A stretch of 55,453 nucleotides of DNA from Bacteroidales bacterium (lineage in GTDB: Bacteria; Bacteroidota; Bacteroidia; Bacteroidales; JAQXIO01), in assembly GCA_029007825.1 (NCBI GenBank), contig JAQXIO010000024.1, positions 1 to 55,453 on the forward strand, written 5' to 3'. Shown here piece by piece: positions 35,301-43,743 of the stretch (position 1 is the stretch's first letter; every line of letters starts with the position of its first letter). The translations under genes and the position numbers were made by a program. The notes beneath the pieces were generated by a model that worked only from the letters and a program-made list of their open reading frames with translations, was not told the DNA's origin and ran no database searches.

Positions 35301-36054
35301 TAAGGCGGCTATTATCCGTGACAAAGGAACGAACGGTGAAAGAGAGATGGCTTATGCTCTTTATCTTGCAGGTTTTGACGTGAAAGATGTTCATATGACA
35401 GACCTCGCTACCGGACGTGAAACTCTGGAAGATATCAATCTGATTGTTTTCTGCGGAGGATTCTCTAATTCGGATGTTCTCGGGTCTGCAAAAGGATGGG
35501 CCGGCGGATTTTTGTATAATGAGAAAGCTAAAAAGGCATTGGCCGATTTCTATGCTCGTCCCGATACATTGAGTTTGGGAATATGTAACGGTTGCCAGTT
35601 AATGGTCGAATTGGATCTGATATATCCGGAACATAAGAAGAAGGCTAAAATGCTTCATAATGATTCCCATAAATTCGAATCGGAATTTTTAGGACTTAAA
35701 ATTCCTAAAAATCATTCTATAATGTTCGGTTCTCTGGCTGGTAGCAAATTGGGTATCTGGGTAGCTCACGGAGAGGGTAAATTCAGTTTGCCTTATGATG
35801 AATCGGAATACCATGTTGTAGCGAAATACGAATATGACGGTTATCCTGCCAATCCGAACGGTTCGGATTATTCTGTCGCTGCACTTTGTTCTCCCGACGG
35901 GCGTCATCTGGCTATGATGCCGCATCTTGAAAGAGCGATGTTCCCGTGGCAATGGGCTTATTATCCGTCGAAGAGAAAAGCGGAAGATGAGGTTTCTCCA
36001 TGGATCGAAGCGTTTTTCAATGCTTATCTTTGGATCGAGTCTCAAATACAATAA
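32362..36054 (+). CDS. purL: Phosphoribosylformylglycinamidine synthase
   Basis: Converts FGAR to FGAM in purine synthesis, using glutamine as ammonia donor. This is the large single-chain form (1230 residues from the ATG at 32362). An in-frame extension to 32332 exists, but the inner ATG gives the usual N-terminus MILFFKAS and fits the promoter. AETHNFPTTVEPFNGAATGT and the nearby glycine-rich GGEIRDRLGGG mark the synthetase domain. The C-terminal glutaminase has its nucleophile C1075 in LGICNGCQL and ends with the MPHLERAMFPWQW block. It is probably monocistronic. No pur-box or riboswitch was recognised in the short leader. Confidence 0.97.
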   Translation: MILFFKASTKNIIAVDVNSKLTSEDIQKLSWLFGNASLIESDAVKGWFVGPRREMITPWSTNAVEITQNMGISGILRIEEFFPVSGEKASHDPMLQRMYNGLDQNIFTIDKQPDPIIYIEDIAAYNVQEGLALSEEEIAYLNDISSRLNRKLTDSEVFGFSQVNSEHCRHKIFNGVFVIDGEEKESSLFKLIKKTSEVNPNLLVSAYKDNVAFNDGPVIEQFAPKSGDKPDFFEVKEIKSVISLKAETHNFPTTVEPFNGAATGTGGEIRDRLGGGKASLPIAGTAVYMTSYSRSEKGRAWEKAMKERKWLYQTPEQILIKASNGASDFGNKFGQPLICGSLLTFEHCENYKNFAYDKVIMLAGGVGFANKRDALKGEPKTGEKVVVLGGDNYRIGMGGGAVSSVDTGQYASGIELNAVQRANPEMQKRASNVIRTLAESEDNPIVSIHDHGAGGHLNCLSELVEATGGKIEMANLPVGDPTLSAKEIIGNESQERMGLLVEQKDLERIKRISDRERAPMYTVGETTGDMEFVFEQADGERPINMKLEYMFGKPPRTVMTDNTVEEEYQKVTYKDSKLEEYLTNVLQLEAVACKDWLTNKVDRSVTGKIARQQCQGEIQLPLSDLGAVALDYRGKSGIATSIGHAPQVALIDPEAGSVMAVAEALTNIVFAPLTYKLAGVSLSANWMWPCKNPGEDARLYRAVEACSDFACELGINIPTGKDSLSMTQKYGDEKVFSPGTVIISAGAEVSDIKKIVSPVLAKDGGKYIYYVDFSFDTFKLGGSAFAQSLNRLGDEVPTVKDPAYFKKAFNAIQQLVEDGKISAGHDISAGGMVTALLEMCFANVLGGLEINLDKIKEKDIIKILFSENPGVLIQVNDRKAVEKVLKEAGVAFAVIGKLSKERHLLINKEGAVYQLGIDHYRDVWYKSSYLLDRLQSGKKCAKERFENYKHQPLQFKFNKNFTGKLSHYGLTQDRKGSSGIKAAIIRDKGTNGEREMAYALYLAGFDVKDVHMTDLATGRETLEDINLIVFCGGFSNSDVLGSAKGWAGGFLYNEKAKKALADFYARPDTLSLGICNGCQLMVELDLIYPEHKKKAKMLHNDSHKFESEFLGLKIPKNHSIMFGSLAGSKLGIWVAHGEGKFSLPYDESEYHVVAKYEYDGYPANPNGSDYSVAALCSPDGRHLAMMPHLERAMFPWQWAYYPSKRKAEDEVSPWIEAFFNAYLWIESQIQ

Positions 36055-36113
36055 GTGAGCCGTTAAAAAAAGATAATTCTACAGATTTGCAAAAGTGGGG
36101 AAATTTTTTTCTC

Positions 36114-36121
36114 TATTTTTG
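36114..36121 (+). promoter_or_regulatory. Candidate -7 box of the second Gfo/Idh-DUF1080 operon
   Basis: TATTTTTG matches TAnnTTTG, 57 bases before the ATG at 36179. A TTTG at 36086-36089 is present, but the 24-base spacer is longer than the usual 19. A 7-base inverted repeat (ATAGTTA/TAACTAT, 36139-36160) lies in the leader. Confidence 0.5.
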
Positions 36122-36178
36122 CATTTATGTCAAACAAAATAGTTATTTATCGCTAACTATATAATAAAGTTTATTACT

Positions 36179-37648
36179 ATGTCAAAAATGTCAAGAAGGT
36201 CTTTCCTTCAGAAAGGTACAGCTGCAGCTGTAGGATTCTCGATCGTACCAAACATTGTATTGGGCAAAACACATGGACATACAGCTCCATCTGATAAGTT
36301 GAACATTGCAGCCGTAGGTATCGGTGGTATGGGAGCTGCAAACCTCAGTAATATGGAAACAGAGAACTTTGTAGCTCTTTGTGACGTGGACTGGAAATAT
36401 GCAAAACACGTATTTGACAAATATCCACAGGCTAAAAGGTATAAAGACTACCGTAAGATGTATGATGAGCTTGGCAAATCGATCGATGCCGTTTTGGTTG
36501 CTACAGCCGACCATACGCACTGTATCATCGCTGCTGACGCCATCACTATGGGTAAGCATGTTTATGTACAGAAACCTCTTACACACTCCGTATACGAATC
36601 TCGTTTGCTTACAAAATTGGCTGACCAGTATGGAGTAGCAACCCAGATGGGTAACCAGGGTTCGTCTGCAGAAGGCGTTCGTCAGGTTTGTGACTGGATT
36701 TGGGATGGCCAGATCGGTGAAGTTACTAAAGTTGAGGCATTTACAGATCGTCCTATTTGGCCACAGGGTCTTATGACTCCTGAAAAGGCTGATAAGATTC
36801 CTTCAACATTAGACTGGGATTTGTTTACAGGTCCTGCTGCTATGCGTCCTTATAACAATATTTATCATCCATGGAACTGGCGTGGATGGTGGGCTTACGG
36901 AACAGGTGCCCTCGGTGATATGGCTTGTCATATTTTGCATCCTGTATTCAAAGGTTTGAATTTAGGTTATCCTACTAAAGTTCAGGGTTCTTCAACCTTG
37001 CTGTTGCAAGATTGTGCACCTCAGGCCCAGATGGTACGTTATATATTCCCGGCTCGTGAAAATATGCCGAAGGTTGCAATGCCTGAAGTAGAGGTTACGT
37101 GGTATGACGGTGGTTTGAAACCGAATCGTCCGGAAGGTCTGCCTGCAGGTAAAGACCTGAACGATGCCGGTGGTGCTGCTATTTTCCACGGAACAAAAGA
37201 TACCTTGATTTGTGGTTGCTATGGTGTTAATCCTTATTTGTTGTCAGGACGTAAACCTAATTCTCCGAAGAGAAACCGTGAAATTAAGGTGAGCCACGAA
37301 CAAGACTGGATACGTGCATGTAAGGAAAATAAAGCGAACCGTGTTCCTACCGCTTCTCATTTCGGTGAAGCCGGACCGTTCAATGAAATGGTCGTAATGG
37401 GAGTTTTGGCAGTTCGTCTGCAAGGCCTTAACCGTGAATTGGAATGGGATGGAGAAAATATGCGCTTTACGAATATCGGACCTAACGAAACGATTAAAAC
37501 GGTTATTAAAGACGGTTTCAAAATTCATGACGGACATCCGACATTCGATAAAACATGGACCGATCCTGTTAATGCTCAGCAATTTGCACAGGAATTGATC
37601 AAACACAATTACCGTCAGGGATGGAAATTGCCCGATATGCCCAGATAA
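36179..37648 (+). CDS. TAT-exported Gfo/Idh/MocA-family oxidoreductase (stand-alone copy)
   Basis: A 489-residue oxidoreductase closely similar to the PUL copy at 13563-15044. It has a twin-arginine signal (MSRRSFLQKG, R6-R7), the Rossmann motif AVGIGGMGAAN, QKPLTHS at the position of the usual EKP, and GALGDMACHILHP. Shared blocks such as FCHPWNWRGWW-like, MRPYNNIYHPWNW and GEAGPFNEMVVMGVLAVRLQ show the paralogy over the whole length. Codon choice appears richer in CGT, GGT and CCT than in the PUL copy, which suggests stronger expression (impression, not measured). It is followed 32 bases later by a DUF1080 gene, the opposite order from the PUL pair. Likely periplasmic; the substrate is not known. 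Confidence 0.87.
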   Translation: MSKMSRRSFLQKGTAAAVGFSIVPNIVLGKTHGHTAPSDKLNIAAVGIGGMGAANLSNMETENFVALCDVDWKYAKHVFDKYPQAKRYKDYRKMYDELGKSIDAVLVATADHTHCIIAADAITMGKHVYVQKPLTHSVYESRLLTKLADQYGVATQMGNQGSSAEGVRQVCDWIWDGQIGEVTKVEAFTDRPIWPQGLMTPEKADKIPSTLDWDLFTGPAAMRPYNNIYHPWNWRGWWAYGTGALGDMACHILHPVFKGLNLGYPTKVQGSSTLLLQDCAPQAQMVRYIFPARENMPKVAMPEVEVTWYDGGLKPNRPEGLPAGKDLNDAGGAAIFHGTKDTLICGCYGVNPYLLSGRKPNSPKRNREIKVSHEQDWIRACKENKANRVPTASHFGEAGPFNEMVVMGVLAVRLQGLNRELEWDGENMRFTNIGPNETIKTVIKDGFKIHDGHPTFDKTWTDPVNAQQFAQELIKHNYRQGWKLPDMPR

Positions 37649-37680
37649 TTATCTAACAGCATATTATATATAATTAAATT

Positions 37681-38535
37681 ATGAAAAAAGTTAGTTTAAT
37701 CTTAGGTGCAGCTTTAGTTATGGGCGCACTTTCTTCATGCGGCGGAGCTCAGAAGAGCGATGCAAATGTTCCTAAGGCCGATGAGGCTGCAGGTTCAACA
37801 GTGGAAAAACCGGAATACGAACTTGTTGAGTATAAACCGGTGGATTTATCGACTTTCCCGAAAGATGCCGACGGCTGGATTACTTTGTTCGACGGTAAAA
37901 ATTTCACAGGTTGGAGAGGTTATGATAAAGACTATGTTCCTGCTGCCTGGTCAATCGAAGACGGAGCAATTAAAATTAATGGTTCGGGTGCCGGTGAGGC
38001 CGGTGCAAAAGATGGTGGAGACATCATTTTCAACCATAAATTTAAAAACTTCGAACTTTCTATAGACTGGAAAGTGGCAAAAGGTTCAAACTCCGGTATT
38101 TTCTATCTTGCTCAGGAAGTGGTAGGTCAGCCGATCTATATTTCTGCTCCTGAATGCCAGGTTCTGGATAATGAAAATCATCCGGATGCAAAATTAGGAA
38201 AAGACGGTAACCGTATGTCTTCTTCTCTTTATGACATGATTCCGGCTAAGCCACAAAACTCTAAACCTTACGGAGAGTGGAACAATGTACGCATTATGGT
38301 ATATAAGGGAACGGTTGTTCACTATCAGAATGGAGAACAGGTTCTGGAATATCATTTGTGGACAAAACAGTGGGAAGAAATGCTTCAGGCTAGCAAGTTC
38401 AGCGAAGAAAAATGGCCTTTGGCTTACCAGTTGCTTCTGAATTGCGGTGGTGATGCTCATGAAGGATTCATCGGCTTACAGGATCACGGAGACGATGTTT
38501 GGTTCAAGAACATTAAGCTGAAGATTCTGGATTAA
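37681..38535 (+). CDS. DUF1080 (3-keto-disaccharide hydrolase family) lipoprotein, stand-alone copy
   Basis: A 284-residue lipoprotein (C20 in GALSSC) with a flexible Ala/Glu/Lys-rich linker of about 45 residues before the DUF1080 domain. Domain blocks are GWITLFDGKNFTGWRGYD, ELSIDWKVAKGSNSGIFYL, ECQVLDNENHPD, YGEWNNVRIMVYKG and the closing FIGLQDHGDDVWFKNIKLK. The longer linker and an extended middle segment distinguish it from the 249-residue PUL copy. It forms a two-gene operon with the Gfo/Idh gene upstream, closed by a strong terminator. Function as a hydrolase or lyase of 3-keto-glycosides is inferred from the family. Confidence 0.87.
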   Translation: MKKVSLILGAALVMGALSSCGGAQKSDANVPKADEAAGSTVEKPEYELVEYKPVDLSTFPKDADGWITLFDGKNFTGWRGYDKDYVPAAWSIEDGAIKINGSGAGEAGAKDGGDIIFNHKFKNFELSIDWKVAKGSNSGIFYLAQEVVGQPIYISAPECQVLDNENHPDAKLGKDGNRMSSSLYDMIPAKPQNSKPYGEWNNVRIMVYKGTVVHYQNGEQVLEYHLWTKQWEEMLQASKFSEEKWPLAYQLLLNCGGDAHEGFIGLQDHGDDVWFKNIKLKILD

Positions 38536-38556
38536 TCTAAAACTTGAATTTATTAT

Positions 38557-38594
38557 AGAGGGCTGCATATCGAATGCAGCCCTCTTTTTGTTTT
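38557..38594 (+). terminator. Strong intrinsic terminator after the stand-alone DUF1080 gene
   Basis: A 12-base-pair GC-rich stem (38557-38568 with 38574-38585) around a 5-base loop, followed by TTTTG and TTTT. It starts 22 bases after the stop codon and ends the Gfo/Idh-DUF1080 operon. Confidence 0.92.
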
Positions 38595-38683
38595 AAAATT
38601 TACCGATAGGGATTACATGATTAAAACCAATGCTTTTGTTCAGTTGTTGTATTAAGAAACGAGTTTTATAATTTCTTGAAAGA

Positions 38684-39400
38684 ATGGCTGTAATTCCTTC
38701 TTCTTCTGTAAAAGCAGATGAAAAGTATCATTTTGTATTAAACATATTCCATATTCTGATAATAGCGTCCAGTATTATATTGGTAGTAATGGACTCTGTC
38801 GAAATATTGCATTTGCTTCCCGGCTTTACGATGCACGATTATCTGCAGGTTCAGTTATGGGTTTGTGTCGTTTTCATGCTTGATTTCTTTATTGGCTTAT
38901 ATCTGAGTAATACACGGTGGCATTATATACGCAAGCATTTTGTTTTTTTACTGGTATCTGTCCCTTATCTGAATATCATATATTTTGAACAGCTGACTCT
39001 ATCGCCCGAAGTTTATTATTTACTTAAGTTTATGCCGTTGGTCAGGGGTGGTTATGCGTTGGTTATTGTTATTAGCTGGCTTACGCACAATAAGATAACA
39101 AATCTTATGGTCTCTTATCTGACTATGCTTCTGTCGGTCGTTTATTTTTCCAGCCTTATATTTTATGTAAAAGAGCTGCCGGTTAATACGGAGGTTACTA
39201 CCTATACGGATGCCCTCTGGTGGGCTTTTATGGATGTAACGACGGTAGGTTCCAATATTTATGCCGTAACGCTTACGGGAAAGGCTTTATCTGTTCTTCT
39301 GGCGGCTTTAGGTATGATGATGTTCCCGATTTTTACGGTTTATATAACGGATCGATTCTCGAAATTTATCGGGAATAAAGGGGCGGCCGACCAAAGTTGA
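38684..39400 (+). CDS. Potassium-channel-like membrane protein with altered selectivity filter
   Basis: A 238-residue inner-membrane protein with about six hydrophobic segments and a pore-loop region near the C-terminus, similar in layout to voltage-gated-like bacterial ion channels. The pore reads DALWWAFMDVTTVGSNIYAV: the filter position is T186-T187-V188-G189-S190-N191 instead of the classical TVGYGD. The second and third segments are rich in aromatic residues, and few regular arginines are seen in the fourth helix, so voltage sensing is doubtful. No ligand-binding RCK domain follows. It lies between the DUF1080 operon and the RND efflux operon and appears independent of both. Ion selectivity is unknown. 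Confidence 0.72.
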   Translation: MAVIPSSSVKADEKYHFVLNIFHILIIASSIILVVMDSVEILHLLPGFTMHDYLQVQLWVCVVFMLDFFIGLYLSNTRWHYIRKHFVFLLVSVPYLNIIYFEQLTLSPEVYYLLKFMPLVRGGYALVIVISWLTHNKITNLMVSYLTMLLSVVYFSSLIFYVKELPVNTEVTTYTDALWWAFMDVTTVGSNIYAVTLTGKALSVLLAALGMMMFPIFTVYITDRFSKFIGNKGAADQS

Positions 39401-39464
39401 GAAATGCTTATAACTACTGAGATTATAGTATTCATTGATAAAAAATATTTTAAAAAATAATTTT

Positions 39465-40589
39465 ATGTGCCGACTAAATAGGACGAAAACTTTTATATCG
39501 GGTGCTTTCCTGATTCTTATTTTGATAACTTCCTGTAAACATGCGGGAAATTCGCAACAAGCAGGTGCAGTTTCGTTCACCGTAATGAAAGCAGAGAGAG
39601 GAGAAGGAGAGACACAAGCTGAGTTTCCTACCGTATTGTCAAGTAATCAGTTAGTTGAAATACGTCCTCGTGTTACCGGCTATCTGAGCGAACGATATGT
39701 TCAGGACGGTCAATCGGTTGTGAAAGGACAGTCGCTGTTCAAAATCGATGATACTTCATTTAAGGCCGCAATCTCCTCGGCGGCGGCTACGGTTGCAGCG
39801 CGTGAAGCCGATTTGGAAAATGCGCAGTTAGAGGTTCAGAAAAGAAAACCTCTGGTGGCGAATGGTATTATCAGTCCTTTCGAACTGGAGACGGCTCAGA
39901 AAAGTGAAATGGCAGCAAAGGCTCAGCTCGATCAGGCAAAGGCTCAGTTGCACGATGCAAAAATCAACCTCGGTTACACGTTGATAACATCGCCTGTCAC
40001 CGGTGTGCTGGGACAGATAAACAGTTATGTGGGAACTTTGGTACAGATATCGGATCAGCAGCCCCTCACGACGGTGTCGGCAAAAGGTGATATGTTTGCA
40101 TTTTTCTCTATCAATGAAGCGGATGTCCTGGATTTGCAGAGAAAGCAAAAGGAGATGGATATGGACGATTTTATTCCGGTTGAAGTCTCTCTTCGTTTGG
40201 CCGATGGCTCTTTATATCAACATAAGGGAACTTTGTCGTTTGGCAGCGGATTGGTAAATCAGACAACCGGATCGCTTCTTCTTAAAGCGACTTTTCCGAA
40301 TCCGGATGATTTTCTTCGTTCCGGCAATTCGGGAATCGTTATAATTCCGAAAACAATGAAAAACGTGTTCCTGATACCGAAGGCTATAACCTATTCGTTG
40401 CAGAATATGACGATGGTTTTTTGCATGGACGAAGATAATACCGTACATCCGCGTGAAATACATGTAGTAGGGTCGAACGAGACCTATTATTTCGTTAACG
40501 ACGGGTTGACGGAAGGAGAGGTACTTGTTACAGAAGGAATTAACCGATTGAGGGACGGACAGAAAATCGAACCGGTATTTTCCAAATAG
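39465..40589 (+). CDS. RND efflux periplasmic adaptor (membrane fusion protein)
   Basis: A 374-residue lipoprotein adaptor that links the inner-membrane RND pump to the outer-membrane channel. I use the ATG at 39465; the longer frame would need a TTG at 39435 and bury the signal. The lipobox ends at C24 (LITSC). Barrel-sandwich halves flank a short coiled-coil hairpin (about 100-165, alanine- and glutamine-rich), with ITSPVTGVLGQINSYVGTLV as the second lipoyl half. The C-terminal domain ends with DGQKIEPV. It is the first gene of a three-gene operon with the permease 37 bases downstream. Confidence 0.92.
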   Translation: MCRLNRTKTFISGAFLILILITSCKHAGNSQQAGAVSFTVMKAERGEGETQAEFPTVLSSNQLVEIRPRVTGYLSERYVQDGQSVVKGQSLFKIDDTSFKAAISSAAATVAAREADLENAQLEVQKRKPLVANGIISPFELETAQKSEMAAKAQLDQAKAQLHDAKINLGYTLITSPVTGVLGQINSYVGTLVQISDQQPLTTVSAKGDMFAFFSINEADVLDLQRKQKEMDMDDFIPVEVSLRLADGSLYQHKGTLSFGSGLVNQTTGSLLLKATFPNPDDFLRSGNSGIVIIPKTMKNVFLIPKAITYSLQNMTMVFCMDEDNTVHPREIHVVGSNETYYFVNDGLTEGEVLVTEGINRLRDGQKIEPVFSK

Positions 40590-40626
40590 AAATCTTAGCA
40601 AACTTCATTAAAGAATATATTAGCTC

Positions 40627-43600
40627 ATGCTTGATAAATTTATAGAAAGACCGGTTTTATCGACCGTAATCTCTGTTATCATTGTTATTTTCGGGATTGT
40701 GGGACTCTTCATGTTGCCGGTAGAGAATTATCCGGATATAGCTCCGCCTATGATTCGTGTATCTGCGACTTATCCGGGTGCAAATGCCGATGTCGTGCTC
40801 AAAAGTGTGGTTGCTCCTCTCGAAGAACAGATAAACGGAGTGGAGGGGATGGATTATATTTCTTCGTCGGCAAAAGACGACGGGTCGGCTGAAATAAGCG
40901 TTTATTTTCATTTGGGGGTAGATCCCGATATGGCTAACGTATATGTGCAGAACCGGGTGTCGGCAGCCACAAGCCAGTTGCCTAAATCGGTAATCGATAT
41001 GGGGGTGACGACGACCAAGATGCAGAACAGTATGGTCTTAATGGTCACCATAACCAGTACGAATCCTAACCAAAACGAAACATTCCTTCAGAACTATACC
41101 CGTATTAATATTCTTCCTGCTATGCAGCGGGTAAATGGAGTGGGGCAGGTCTCCGTTTTCGGATCACGTCAGTATGCTATGCGTGTATGGTTGTTGCCTG
41201 ATAAGCTCGCTTCTTATTCTTTGCAGCCTTCGGATGTCATATCTGCAATCCAGGAACAGAGTATAGAGGTTGCACCCGGAAAATTCGGAAGTAATACGAA
41301 AGAGGCATTTGAATATACGATCAAATACAAAGGCCGGTTCTCCGATGTTCAGGAATATGAGAATATTGTTGTGCGTGCCGATAAAAGCGGACAGGTTCTT
41401 TATTTGAAAGATGTTGCCAAGATTGAGTTCGGCGCATTCGATTATAGTGTGGAGACAACGTCTGACGGACGTCCAGCCACAGCGATGGCCGTGTACCAGA
41501 CAAAAGGTTCGAATTCAAAGGTTATTATAGAGGAGATAACCAAGATTCTGGAAGAACAGAAACAGACATTTCCTCCGGGCATGGAGTATAAACTGACGTT
41601 GAATACGGATGAATTTCTGGATGCTTCGATTTCGTTGGTTATAGATACGCTTCGTGATGCTTTTATATTGGTTTTGATTGTCGTATTGTTGTTCCTGCAG
41701 AATCTGAAGTCAACGGTTATTCCCGCTATCTCCGCGTTTGTAGCGATTGTCGGTGCGTTCTCACTGCTTTATCTTTTCGGTTTCAGTATCAATCTTCTGA
41801 CGCTTTTTGCACTGGTACTGTCGATCGGTATTGTCGTGGATGATGCGATTGTTGTGGTCGAAGCGGTTTATTCGAAACTCGAAGCGGGTGCTTCGTCGTC
41901 GATGGAAGCGACAAAACAGGCAATGAATGAAATATCGGGTGCTATCGTATCGATAACGATTGTATTTATGGCTGTATTTATCCCGGTATCTTTTATGTCG
42001 GGAGCAACCGGTGCATTTTACAAGCAATTTGCAATTACTTTGTCGATGGCGGTACTTATTTCGGCTTTGAACGCTTTGACATTGAGTCCGGCCTTGTGTG
42101 CCTTATTGATAAAGCCTCAGGGTGCAGAACTTAAAAAAGGCCTGATAGCCCGATTTTTCAAAGCTTTTAATATTGCGTTCGAGGCTTTTACCGCTAAATA
42201 CCTGAGTGCATTGAAATATCTGTTGCATCATAAGTGGCTTACCGGCGGAGTTTTTGCCGTTATATTGGCGATGGCTGCATTTTTGATGTATAAGACGCCT
42301 TCGGCTTTTATTCCGACGGAAGACCAGGGGAATGTGTTTTATGATGTAACGCTTCCGAACGGAGCCACTTTAGACAGGACGCAGGCTGTTTTGATGGATA
42401 TAGACAGTGCTTTGTCTGTGATGCCTGTTATCGATCAGAAGATTTCGATTGCCGGTGTAAGCATGCTCTCCGGGGCAAACGGAGGTTCTTATGGGCTGGG
42501 GGTTATAAAACTGATAAACTGGGATCGGCGGGATACGACTAACCTTACGAAAATTTATCAGGAGATAGTCGAACGTACGGCCTTTGTAAAGGAAGGAATT
42601 GTTACGGTCTTTTTGCCTCCGACGGTTCCGGGGTATGGTAATTCGAACGGTTTTACCGTGCAGATGCTTGATAAGACGGGTGGTTCATTACAGAATATGT
42701 ACGATGTCTCGGAAGAATTTCTTGCTGCTCTGCGGAAGCGTCCGGAAATCGATTATGTGGCATCTACTTTCAGCGTTAATTTCCCACAGTATGAGATGAT
42801 CGTCGATATTGCGAAATGTAAAATAGCGGGAGTTGCTGTCGGTGATATTTTTGCTGCTATGCAGAGTTATTACGGTGGACAGTATGTCGATGACTTTAAC
42901 CGGTTTACCAAATTTTACCGGGTAATGGTACAGGCTGAACCGGAGGTACGGAAGGATCTTAAGAGTATAAATGAGATTACGGTACGCAATAGCAACGGCG
43001 ATATGGTTCCGATATCCACTATGGCAACCTTTAATCTTGTGTATGGATCGGATATGATTAACCGCTTTAATCTTTTTAGTACGGTAACGGTAAACGGAGC
43101 GCCGAAAGCGGGTTATAGTTCTGGGGAGGCGATACAGGCAATCCGCGAGACGGCGAGTGAAGTTCTGCCGAGTGGTTATTCGTATGAATTTTCCGGCCTG
43201 ACGCGTGATGAAGTTGCGGCAGGGAGTAAAACGGTGGTTATTTTTGTATTGAGTATTGTACTGGTTTATTTTATTCTCTGCGGATTATATGAAAGTTATA
43301 TTATTCCCTGGTCTGTAATTCTTTCTTTGGGACTGGGTGTTTTCGGAGTCTTTGTTTCTGCCAATATATTCGGTATAGATAATAATATTTATGTACAGAT
43401 AGCTTTGATTATGCTGAACGGATTGCTGGCGAAGAATGCGATCTTGATTGTGGAATATGCAATGCAACGAAGAGCTGAGGGTATGTCTATTCTGGAGGCT
43501 GCTACTACGGCGGCACATCAGCGGTTGCGCCCGATTCTGATGACTTCGTTTGCTTTCGTGGTGGGGCTTTTGCCGCTTACTATGGCCAGAGGGGCTGGTG

Positions 43601-43743
43601 CTGCCGGTGATGTTTCGATTGGTATTTCTGCGGCAGGTGGATTTTTCATCGCTACTTTCCTGGGTGTATTGGTGGTACCTGTGTTATTTGTGGTATTTAA
43701 GACGTTAGACGAACGTATTTCTACTAAATCGATAAAAAAATGA
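40627..43743 (+). CDS. RND multidrug efflux permease, HAE1 type
   Basis: A 1038-residue inner-membrane proton-driven pump of the AcrB/MexB type. It starts MLDKFIERPVLSTVISVIIV and has 12 membrane helices in two halves, each with a large periplasmic loop. The proton-relay pair in helix 4 is visible in IGIVVDDAIVVVEAVY (about residue 405). FIPTEDQGNVFYDVTLPNGA and the second-half motifs GLLAKNAILIVEYAMQ and RLRPILMTSFAF are standard. The stop overlaps the outer-membrane factor start by 4 bases (ATGA), implying coupled translation. Substrates cannot be told from sequence. Confidence 0.96.
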   Translation: MLDKFIERPVLSTVISVIIVIFGIVGLFMLPVENYPDIAPPMIRVSATYPGANADVVLKSVVAPLEEQINGVEGMDYISSSAKDDGSAEISVYFHLGVDPDMANVYVQNRVSAATSQLPKSVIDMGVTTTKMQNSMVLMVTITSTNPNQNETFLQNYTRINILPAMQRVNGVGQVSVFGSRQYAMRVWLLPDKLASYSLQPSDVISAIQEQSIEVAPGKFGSNTKEAFEYTIKYKGRFSDVQEYENIVVRADKSGQVLYLKDVAKIEFGAFDYSVETTSDGRPATAMAVYQTKGSNSKVIIEEITKILEEQKQTFPPGMEYKLTLNTDEFLDASISLVIDTLRDAFILVLIVVLLFLQNLKSTVIPAISAFVAIVGAFSLLYLFGFSINLLTLFALVLSIGIVVDDAIVVVEAVYSKLEAGASSSMEATKQAMNEISGAIVSITIVFMAVFIPVSFMSGATGAFYKQFAITLSMAVLISALNALTLSPALCALLIKPQGAELKKGLIARFFKAFNIAFEAFTAKYLSALKYLLHHKWLTGGVFAVILAMAAFLMYKTPSAFIPTEDQGNVFYDVTLPNGATLDRTQAVLMDIDSALSVMPVIDQKISIAGVSMLSGANGGSYGLGVIKLINWDRRDTTNLTKIYQEIVERTAFVKEGIVTVFLPPTVPGYGNSNGFTVQMLDKTGGSLQNMYDVSEEFLAALRKRPEIDYVASTFSVNFPQYEMIVDIAKCKIAGVAVGDIFAAMQSYYGGQYVDDFNRFTKFYRVMVQAEPEVRKDLKSINEITVRNSNGDMVPISTMATFNLVYGSDMINRFNLFSTVTVNGAPKAGYSSGEAIQAIRETASEVLPSGYSYEFSGLTRDEVAAGSKTVVIFVLSIVLVYFILCGLYESYIIPWSVILSLGLGVFGVFVSANIFGIDNNIYVQIALIMLNGLLAKNAILIVEYAMQRRAEGMSILEAATTAAHQRLRPILMTSFAFVVGLLPLTMARGAGAAGDVSIGISAAGGFFIATFLGVLVVPVLFVVFKTLDERISTKSIKK

